Shown here piece after piece: positions 55,278-64,000 of a DNA stretch of 64,000 bases. Location of the stretch: the NCBI GenBank assembly GCA_963693305.1, contig OY855904.1:39840417-39904416 (forward strand). The letters are read 5' to 3'. The position numbers and the translations under genes are program-made. The notes beneath the pieces were generated by a model. The model saw only the letters and a program-made list of their open reading frames with translations, made no database searches and was not told the DNA's origin. This stretch comes from Meandrina meandrites (Eukaryota; Cnidaria; Anthozoa; Scleractinia; Meandrinidae). Every line of letters begins with the position of its first letter. Within the stretch, counting starts at the first letter, position 1.

Positions 55278-57511
55278 CTGGACATTATCTTCTTCCTGAA
55301 ATGAAAAGAACACAGGCAGACTGTTTTCGTCTTTTTCTCGATTGCCAGTTAGTTCTAAAGCTCATGTTAGAGAACTTGTACTAAACGAACAAGAATTGCA
55401 AATAAACAAGATATAAACGATTCTTGCAGCCAGTCTCTTGAGGTGTTAAGATCATGGTTTTCAAACTCAATTTTTCTCGGTGTTTTGTAAGACGAGCAGT
55501 AGTTACTTCACTTAACTTGCCGCTATATAATAATCGAACAAAATCGAACTCCGCATCTGAACCTTTTGCCAATTCACCACAATCGAACGTTCGAAAACTG
55601 ATCGAACACTTTCTTCTTTCATTAAAACATAATCGAACTCAAGATTGGTTGAACTTTTCCTAATGATCCGCGCTTTGATTCTCCAAATCGGCTTCATCTG
55701 GTTTCAAACAGGGCGTTTCGATCAAATAAGCTATGTGTAGCCTTCAATTTCAAACACCAGTACAGTCGGGCGAGATGTGGGACATCGTAAAACTGTTCTA
55801 GAAATGGTTGTTATAGGCTACCACGAATGATCTTTGATATATTTCACCGTCAGTGCATTGTAAAAATCAAAGATCTCTTCGAGATTCGACTATTTTGCAT
55901 GGAGTATGTGTTGGGGAAATGTTAGTATTGAAAGCGATTTGCGATGCATTAACCCATTGACTCACAGTCCAGAAGGCTTTTATTAGCATCCACCCACCCC
56001 CCCCCCCAAAAAAAAATTCCTGGCTCTTTTACGGCATTTAAGACAAACGTGCGAGTGGGAAAAATATACCATATGCGTACTAAATTCAGACAAATAATTC
56101 CTTTCTGAAGTAAACCTTTATTACAACTAGACACGCTGAAAGACCAATTCATGATTTGAAATGTTAATTATCAACCTTGATAAATTGATCGCAAACCAAA
56201 CTTGAAGACGGTGAAACAAATTTCTTCACCTCCGCGCGTCATTTTAACTACTCGCAAAAACACGAACTCTTTCTACAAAATATAACACTAGTTCAAAACA
56301 CTCTGGTGAAAGGTAGGTTTTCATTCTGTACAACTGTCACTGACATTTATTTAACCACCAGTGGTATTATCTTACATTAAGCGGTAATTGGGGATAATAA
56401 TTTGCGAATCATGGTGCCGTGAGATAGCGGAAAACTACTGAATTCCTTCCACAAAATTAACACTCAGATTGCTTTTTATGTTATCCATCACTATAAACTA
56501 ATAACAAAAAAAATACTTGTTTGCATTTTCCGAAGTACTGTAGTAAATCTTCGCATGTAAAAGGTCGTAAACTGAACACAATTTTTAAATAAACAACAAC
56601 GCGATGGTAAGTCGGCCGCACGCTGCATATCAGATGTCACCATGTGCTTTTCAAATCAATACGCTTCAGAAGCCTAAAATTCCAAACGTAAACTGGGCAA
56701 ATGAAAGAAACTTGAAGGAAGTTTTGTTTTAGATTAATTCTCACTTCAAGATGTAGCTACTAATGTATCAAAGCTTCAAAATTCTGCATATTTTTGAAGC
56801 CGTGAGATCCTGCATTATTCACGCTAAAGCGTAAGTTAAATTTTAGCCCGACGGCTTTTTGCAGTCAATTTTTCACTAAGTGGCTTTACCGATCCTTCTA
56901 AAAATTCCATTTAAGTTCGAAGCAATATTGTACATTAGCATTTTCCTGTCTGAAGTCTTGAGAAGCTGCATTAAGTCGTGATCAAGTCCGTGAATTGTGG
57001 TCAAAACAAAAGATTGCGTGACGAGCTAAAAATACTTTTTTCAATGAAGACGACAAACAATAGACACTTAACAATAGAAAATAGCATTGGCCAATATCCT
57101 CTGACAATGAAGATTCGCAGCAGCTTTTAAGCATGTAAAACTAAGCGATCCAATCGATGAATATACACAGATCTTTGAAAAATACCTACCTGTAGTTCGC
57201 AAAAGGCTAGGCAGGCTAAATGACGAGCGCCGCGTGAAAATAACACTTCGGGATCGAGAAGTGCTGACGCATTCCTATCCAATGACGTTTTTATCGCCCA
57301 CAGCGAAAAGTATTCCCTTGACAAATTAAAACAGTCCCTTGAGAGTATATAAAAATGTGGGTCAGAGAGTGCCAAACGATGCCCCCAATTCTTACCATTT
57401 TCCTTGTACCAAGCAAAATAGTCGAAAAAAGAAAATGGGAGATAGAGGACCAGGGAACCCGGAACCGGAAACTGAGGAGGCCCGGGGGGGGGGGGGTATT
57501 CAAAAAAAATT
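55278..57511. other. End of array: receptor 11 flank, then no recognised gene
   Basis: 55278-55745 matches the flank of receptor 9. From there to 57511 I see no domain, no RNA gene and no clear repeat except a C-run at about 55995-56010 and a G-run at about 57484-57496. The 82-codon minus-strand frame at 57127-57375 has no recognised similarity. Confidence 0.5.
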
Positions 57512-58823
57512 TATACGGGGAGGCTCCGCCCGGAGGTCCAATTTCTTACCCTCTTATATACCATTTTTTTTTTTTTTTTCAGAAAAAGGCACCCCTTTCG
57601 TATACCTTTTATTGGAAAAGGGCACCCCTTTCACATACCTTCTTCTTGTCATTTTTTTCACGTAGCGCGTAATAAATTAAAATGAAACAGTCATAAGTTG
57701 CTTCCACTTGATCTGTTTTAATTCAAGGCCCTTTTAAGTGCCGCTTTCTACAAAAGTCGACTAAAATCGACTTTCGGCGGCACAAGTCGAAAAATCGATT
57801 TTGCTCATATTTTGCACAAAGATAGGTCCCAGTGAGAAACTAAACGGACTGCAGTTAGTTTGTCCTGATACAGCTTCCTTTCGTAGAAATATGCAAAAAA
57901 CGATTTCGCCCCGTTTGGGCTCAAAATCCACTTCCGGTTAGACTGAATTTTGTGAAAATTTGATCGTCTCGCGCATTATACTACAGCTGTTCATGAATCT
58001 TTCAATGATATTTATAATCTTTTCAGGTCTTCATTGTATGACTGAGCGAAAAATAAAACAAATGGAGATTAGTTTTGAGCCCGGAACGAGCCAAAACTGA
58101 CAGACTAAATTTGCAAATGTGTCGCAAGCGAAATTATGCAGTAAAACATTGCCATTTTTTTCTGTGGGCGATAACTTTAAATATCGTAAAAATACTTTCT
58201 ATGGGTAAAGTATACACCCATCTGCTATAATATCAAAAAAAATCTCTGGGGAGATGGTTTTCAGTGGCCCGCTTTGGCCTGTGTTTATCACTAATTTTGC
58301 CGAAAATGTGTTGTTTGAAGTGTAAACAATTGCGTGACACGGCTGGTCGCAATTCCCGAGGGTTTTCAAGTTTTGAGTGAGAGTCGGTAATAATATTGGA
58401 AAACAAATAGATATCACCCGCTTATTGTAGATAGGAACTTAAAGAGATAATTTTACTTCTTTAATTATTTCTAACGAATTTGGATCTATTTTTTAGGTGG
58501 TTCTTTTCCCGCGGGTAGCTAAGTGCTGTTTACTTTTCTTCAGCTGAAATTTAAATTAGATAAGCATGTACGATGTTTTGTCCATACGCAATGTATTTAC
58601 CTTTAATAATTAAGTACTGGGGTGATACTGGGGTGCTCTGCTTGATGAGCTTGTTTTATACAATTTTTCATACGACGATAACCTACTCATCCTGACTCAT
58701 ACAAATGGCCGATTGACAACTAACCCATTCTCAGTGGTTTCTCACACTAAAATTAGTAACAAATTGTTTTAGGGTGGATTTCACTGTCTGCAATAACGAT
58801 ATGAAATAGCAATGATCTGTTAA

Positions 58824-59281
58824 AGCCTAGTTCCCACTAGCGACATAACGATCATAATCATAATCATAACCACAAACATAACGCTGTTATGTCGCTTATG
58901 TCATGGTGGGAACGTCCAGAAACATAATCATAAGCGCCCTTACGATCAACATAATCATAATCATAAGAAAATGATCGACCATTTTCTTATGATTATGATT
59001 ATGTCTATGACTATGACTATGTTGCTTTTCTTTATAGTGGGAACGCGAAAATCATAACGACATAATCAGAAACATAATGACGCAACTGGGTTATTGTGTT
59101 TTGGCCAATAAAATTCTAGGTCCAGTTCTTTCGGGTCGGTTCATTTTAACAGAGACACGCATTGGAATGCCATTCTTTGAGTTTTAAGTGCGCAAGTTCC
59201 CACTAGAACATAAGAAGCTTATGTTTATGTTTATGATTATGCTTATGCTTATGATCCTTATGTTGCTAGTGGGAACTAAGC
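58824..59281. mobile_element. TTAA-flanked 458-bp element rich in CATAATC repeats
   Basis: CTAGTTCCCACTAGCGACAT at the left is mirrored by ATGTTGCTAGTGGGAACTAAG at the right, with TTAA outside (58820-58823, 59282-59285; the two ends differ by one base next to the TTAA). The interior has runs of CATAAT/ATTATG and a local palindrome around 58950-59005 (CATAAGAAAATGATCG against CATTTTCTTATG). Confidence 0.75.
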
Positions 59282-59618
59282 TTAAGAGAATTCATAGCGT
59301 TCAGCGTCGGTAAAAAACAACAACAACAACAAAAAAAACAATGACGAAAGGTCGGATAGTCCAGCACACGTTAAATAAAAATATTATGACATCGAAAATT
59401 TGTTTGGGCTTCAATCATACTTGGTACACATGTAAAAAAAATCCCCATTTTCACTTCATTCGTTGCATGATCATTCTAGGGATATTTTTTGGTCTAGTGT
59501 CATTTCTGTTCTAGTACTGCACGTTCACTAGATAAACACATTACATTTGTGGACATAAACTGCAATCCCTAGTGAATCTAGTGGAGAGGAAGAAGACCAG
59601 TTCTTCCCTTTTGTTTAA

Positions 59619-61223
59619 GGTGTCTCTCTACAGTTTTTTCTGGACCATACCAAACATTTTTATTTGGCCGTTTAACAAACTTCCCGGACTAGGATCGATG
59701 TGAAATTTACACCAGATATTGGAATTGGATTGAAGTTTGATATGAAATATTTTTTAGGAAAATCAATATTTCCATGGCAACGAAAAACAGAAAAACAAGA
59801 TATCAGTTAAACTTGAATTCTGCGCGAATAAGATTTGACGTAAAAAAACTAACACCAGTATCTGAAACTATGCTGTACTGCACATCAAATATGCAAGAAT
59901 AAAAAAATTCTGTATGTTTGATTTCGAATAAATCGAAAATATATTTCAAACCATGCTTTTTGCATTATAATGATAAACGGACCGAGACGCGGACACTGCT
60001 TTGATGAAATTACTTCGAAATAACACCAAAATGTGTATTTAACTTATCTTTCGTCGCCGTGAAAGTTTTGTTGATTTTCATTATCGCGATCCCGAGAATT
60101 GGATATTTTCATACGGTCACTACCAATGTAATTTTTGGTAAATTTTCTACTTTTAGCGCTTTTTCGAAAATCTCCAAAACGGCTCCAACGATTTTTTTAA
60201 AACTTTCGCAACACATGCTTGATAATGCAAAGAATTTAATTCCAAAGTTTTATTAACGTTGATTTACTGGAACACGTCCACATTTATCCTTAAAGAAGGC
60301 GTTCGAACCGACGAAAATGTTGCGTTACAAATTCAGCGTTCGCAATTTATGCTAAAATATTCAAATCAATGTTTTTTTACATTCCGTCGAGTGAGCAAAA
60401 GAGTGAGAGAAAAAACACAACATTGAAAACAATAGCAACGAACTGTATTTATCATGATGGAATGTAAAAAACATTGATTGAATATTTTAGCATAAATTGC
60501 GAACGCTGAATTTGTAACGCAACTTTTTCCTCGGTTCGAACGCCTTCTTTAAGGATAAATTTGGACGTGTTCCAGTAAATCAACGTTAATAAAACTTTGG
60601 AATTAAATTCTTTGCATTATCAAGTTTGTGTTGTGAAAGTTTTAAAAAAATCGTTGGAGCCGTTTTGGAGATTGTTGAAAAAGCGCTAAAAGTAGAAAAT
60701 TTACCAAAAATTACATTGGTAGTGACCGTATGAAAAAATCCAATTCTCGGGATCGCGATAACGAAAATCAACAAAACTTTCACGGCGGCGAAAGATAAGT
60801 TAATACACATTTTGGTGTTATTTCGAAATAATTTCATCAAAGCAGTGTCTTCAAATCGGTCCGTTTATCATTATAATGCAAAAAGCATGGTTTGAAATAT
60901 ATTTTCGATTTATTCGAAATCAAACATACAGATTTTTTTTATTCTTTTGTATTTGATGTGCATTACACCATAGTTTCAGATACTGGTGTTAGTTTTTTTT
61001 ACGTCAAATCTTATTCGCGTAGAATTCAAGTTTAACTGATATCTAGTTTTTCTGTTTATCGTTACCATGGAAATATCGATTTTCCTAAAAAATATATAAT
61101 ATCAAACTTCAATCCAATTCCAATACCTGGTGTAAATTTCACATCGATTTGAGTCCGGGAAGTTTGCTAAACGGCCAAATGAAAATGTTTGGTATGGTCC
61201 AGAAAAAACTGTAGAGAGACACC
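59619..61223. mobile_element. TTAA-flanked 1.6-kb foldback, 767-bp arms
   Basis: Arms 59619-60385 and 60459-61223 are close inverted copies around a spacer of about 73 bases. The ends are GGTGTCTCTCTACAG and its exact inverse, with TTAA at 59615-59618 and 61224-61227. Because the arms are near-identical, a frame on the plus strand (60059-60256) reappears on the minus strand (60586-60840); no domain is recognised. It is nested in the 6.1-kb element. Confidence 0.88.
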
Positions 61224-61718
61224 TTAAAAACATCGGAATTTTCTTGTCATGAAATCGGTGCCAAGTACATTCCACCTTCACCCCCCTTTTAAGGAAAGGA
61301 AAAGCCCCTTTTGTTCGCCGCTCCTTTTCTCTGGTCCTTTTGATCCGGCTGTCCACCGATAGCGGTTTCAATTGCATAAGGGTAATATTCTCTATGCGAG
61401 GCCTGAAAATTATCAGCCAATTTTCGGAGGATGGAGAACTGTTGTTCTTAAAATGGGTGGGACGGGGTGGGATGAAGCCACCAGGTCTGTAGAATGTCAG
61501 AGGTCAAGGGGGGTGGTGCGTGGGGTGACTTGCGGGGTGGAGTTTCAAAATATTTCAACAACGAACATGTATGCAGAAAAAAGCACTTACGAATCCTACT
61601 TGGGTAATACGTAATACTGATCTCGATCAAATTCTAATAAAACGGATTTCGCAATTCTCAAACACTGGGTGGAGAACAGACAACTTCTTTGCAGGTTTTC
61701 ACTTAGCCTGTTCCAGGC

Positions 61719-62175
61719 TCTCGGTAGTTGGGGCGAGCGAAAAAGGTGGGAGAGCGAGGAAAAAAGGGGGGAACTCTCTCGGTAGTTGGGGCGGACGAAA
61801 AAAGCGGGCGAGCGAGGGAAAAAGGGGAGGGGGACTCTCTCGGTAGTTGGGGGCGCACGAAAAAAGCGGGCGAGAGAGGAAAAAAAGGGGGGAACTCTCT
61901 CGGTAGTTGGGGGCGGACGAAAAAAGCGGGCGAGCGAGGAAAAAAAACGTTGGGGACTCTCTCGGTAAAGCGGGCGAGCGAGGAAAAAAGGGGAGACTCT
62001 CTCGGTAGTTGGGAGCGAGCGAAAAAAGGCGGGCGAGCGAGGAAAAAAAGGGGGGACTCTCTCGGTAGTTGGGAGCGAGCGAAAAAAGGCGGGCGAGCGA
62101 GGAAAAAAATGGGGAGACTGTCTCGGTAGTTGGGGGCGATTAAAAAAAGCGGCAAGCGAGGAAAAAAAGGGTCGA
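61719..62175. repeat. Minisatellite, ~60-bp unit, about 8 copies
   Basis: The unit reads CTCTCGGTAGTTGGGGGCG, then GACGAAAAAAGCGGGCGAGC, then GAGGAAAAAAGGGGGGA. Copies start near 61719, 61778, 61839, 61899, 61999, 62061 and 62122, with one shortened unit near 61961. Variation is mainly in A- and G-run lengths. It gives long frames on both strands that are not genes. Confidence 0.9.
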
Positions 62176-62234
62176 ACGAAAGAAGCGGGAGCGAATCTGA
62201 AGAATCAACATGCCATAAATCTTTTCTAGGCCGT

Positions 62235-62325
62235 GACACAGTGTGACACAGTGTGACTTGACCAGATCGAGGACTTGTGCTGTGTTATATTTTTAGTGCA
62301 TGATAGATAGATAGATAGATAGATA
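62235..62325. repeat. GTGACACA repeat and (TAGA)n microsatellite
   Basis: GTGACACAGTGTGACACAGT at about 62235, then GATAGATA units at 62302-62325. The following ~700 bp (to about 63000) could be the 3' end of a minus-strand LINE with a TATC tail, but no RT motif was recognised. Confidence 0.6.
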
Positions 62326-64000
62326 AACTTTATTTAAACACGATAATAATTAAAGCTAAAAGCTTGTGGGGCTATGTCCATAGACTGCTTTCTGTCTCTG
62401 CGATCAAAGGCCAAGCACTGACCACCAACTAATGACTTAAAAGAACAGCAAACATCCCTTTTGTTTTATCCACAACAGCGAAGAGTCGAATTTACCGAAT
62501 TCAATTTAATCTCGTTCTCAAAATAAAGATAATTTAATTAGCAATTAAAAAAGTCGCCAAAGAAGTTAGATTCAAGGCTGGTACAACTTTTACAATAAAT
62601 TCTGGCATGAATCGTATTCAAAATTTCAGTTGTTTGAAAAGTACTAATCGTGCTGAAAATAGATCTTTGTCCATAACTTGGAAAAGTAATGTCCTGCTTT
62701 CTATTTGATCCGTCAACCATAAAATTCTTTAATTTTCAGTTACACTGTTCATGTCTAATTGAAAATGAATTAAACCAACATATTTTAGTGTTAGATTTTC
62801 CTGCTGTATAGGACTAGAATAAAACGAGTGATAACAAATTTGCATAAAAACACAGGTATCAGATCCGACGAGGTCGGCAAAAACATACTTTAATTATTAG
62901 CCGAGTTCCCTTTAGATCACGTAAGGAACCAAACAATATCGACCCGTGATTACGTCTATCAGTGAATCTGAGAATGCTTAACCTTTCCTTTATAAGACCT
63001 GGTTTCGTGAATGATGGTGAGAACTTCAGGATAGTGAGAACTTCAATAAATTTAACTGAATTAATTACCGTCTAACATTTTGTGATCAAAGTTTGTAAAG
63101 ATCACGCAACGTTTCCAAAACGGGTGAACGGGGAAAATCTCACATTGCTCCTACTTCTTCAAGGAGTTCACCAACTGGCGCATTTATTTGCATGATTTTT
63201 TTGGCTGAATTCTTACAAGAGCGTCAAACGTACTTTTTAAAAAAATAATTTTATTCGTGGTTTACCAGCGGTGTCACGCAATTGTTTACACTTCAAACAA
63301 CACATCTTCGGCAAAATTAGTGATAAACACAGGCCAAAGCGGGCCACTGAAAACCATCTCCCCAGAGATTTTTTTTGATATTATAGCAGATGGGTGTATA
63401 CTTTACCCATAGAAAGTATTTTTACGATATTTAAAGTTATCGCCCATAGAAAAAAATGGCAATGTTTTACTGCATAATTTCGCTTGCGACACATTTGCAA
63501 ATTTAGTCTGTCAGTTTTGGCTCGTTCCGGGCTCAAAACTAATCTCCATTTGTTTTATTTTTCGCTCAGTCATACAATGAAGACCTGAAAAGATTATAAA
63601 TATCATTGAAAGATTCATGAACAGCTGTAGTATAATGCGCGAGACGATCAAATTTTCACAAAATTCAGTCTAACCGGAAGTGGACTTTGAGCCCAAACGG
63701 GGCGAAATCGTTTTTTGCATATTTCTACGAAAGGAAGCTGTATCAGGACAAACTAACTGCAGTCCGTTTAGTTTCTCACTGGGACCTATCTTTGTGCAAA
63801 ATATGAGCAAAATCGATTTTTCGACTTGTGCCGCTGTCTGGTCGAAAATTGTAGAAAGGCGCACTTAATACCCGAACGAAGATTTTCCTACCCTTTCATA
63901 TAACTAAACTTGTGAAATCCCTACCCTTTTACATACCTAAAGTCTGAAAAAGGTACCCCTTTCGGGCGGAGCCTCCCCGTATAGGCCATTATAGGGAGAA

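Larger units (their letters stand above)
57738..63864. mobile_element. TTAA-flanked 6.1-kb element with ~600-bp terminal inverted repeats
   Basis: Flanked by TTAA at 57734-57737 and 63865-63868. The left arm (57738 to about 58357) starts GTGCCGCTTTCTAC and is mirrored by about 63268-63864, which starts GTGCGCCTTTCTAC on the other strand; similarity runs through the whole arm. Part of the arm resembles the arm of the 4.8-kb element at 21359 (GCTCATATTTTG, then GATAGG, then GTTTGT and GCTTC at similar spacing). The interior holds two further TTAA elements, a minisatellite and microsatellites, but no transposase. Confidence 0.85.
57512..63983. mobile_element. Outer inverted-repeat element split by a later insertion
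   Basis: TATACGGGGAGGCTCCGCCC at 57512 (21 bp including the next G) is mirrored exactly by 63963-63983. Both sides also carry CACCCCTTTC / ACCCTTT-type motifs inside. Only about 225 bp on the left and 115 bp on the right belong to it; the rest is the TTAA element below. Its right end is 17 bases from the window edge. Confidence 0.75.

Noticed and set aside
57339..57672. Overlapping plus-strand frames of about 105 codons
   Set aside because: They run through a G-run, a T-run and the end of the outer MITE; the protein is low complexity.
61703..62239. A 178-codon minus-strand frame and a 133-codon plus-strand frame
   Set aside because: Both are translations of the ~60-bp minisatellite; their repeats have the period of the DNA unit and shift frame with A- and G-run length.
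1..64000. CRISPR arrays, operons, riboswitches
   Set aside because: The sequence is eukaryotic (GT-AG introns, SINEs, LINEs, BEL/Pao). The only regular arrays are microsatellites and one minisatellite, without spacers of the CRISPR type.

Overview
The window looks like nuclear DNA of an anthozoan cnidarian, most likely a stony coral. It is AT-rich and has a multi-exon animal gene with short GT-AG introns, a local array of intronless class A GPCR genes, and very many small transposons, many built as foldbacks. The organism is inferred from style and gene content; no search was run.

Layout. (1) 31-8360, plus strand: the last 13 coding exons of a DmX-like (DMXL/Rabconnectin-3 alpha) WD40 gene, with two tRNA-derived SINEs, a tetranucleotide satellite and foldback repeats in its introns. 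(2) 8.4-55.7 kb: a head-to-tail, all-plus-strand array of one rhodopsin-like GPCR family. Seven genes have open reading frames (12766, 20297, 31336, 36053, 42905, 51125, 54354) and four are pseudogenes (16732, 17625, 33832, 42020). The array grew by segmental duplication. The clearest case is 8.8-15.0 kb copied to 27.85-33.56 kb; the block with pseudogene 17625 and gene 20297 matches that with pseudogene 33832 and gene 36053; and 15.0-17.6 kb matches 39.4-42.9 kb. (3) 46.1-50.0 kb: a decayed BEL/Pao-type LTR retrotransposon between the fifth and sixth intact receptors. (4) 55.7-64.0 kb: no recognisable gene, but a Russian-doll stack of inverted-repeat elements.

Because the array is duplicated, many insertions have an unoccupied counterpart elsewhere in the window, so their ends and target duplications can be read directly. 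This shows five elements inserted at TTAA (15847-16472, 21359-26137, 57738-63864, 58824-59281, 59619-61223), several with terminal inverted repeats of about 600-770 bp; a TA-flanked Tigger/pogo-like element that splits the AATAAA motif behind three receptor genes; a solo LTR with a perfect 5-bp duplication; and a 192-bp MITE inside a LINE ORF.

The receptors form two subtypes. They are nearly identical in most helices and in the tail, but differ in extracellular loop 1/top of TM3 and in TM6-loop 3-TM7. In one subtype the TM3 cysteine is lost. This pattern suggests duplication with exchange or diversification of ligand-facing segments. The ligand is unknown.
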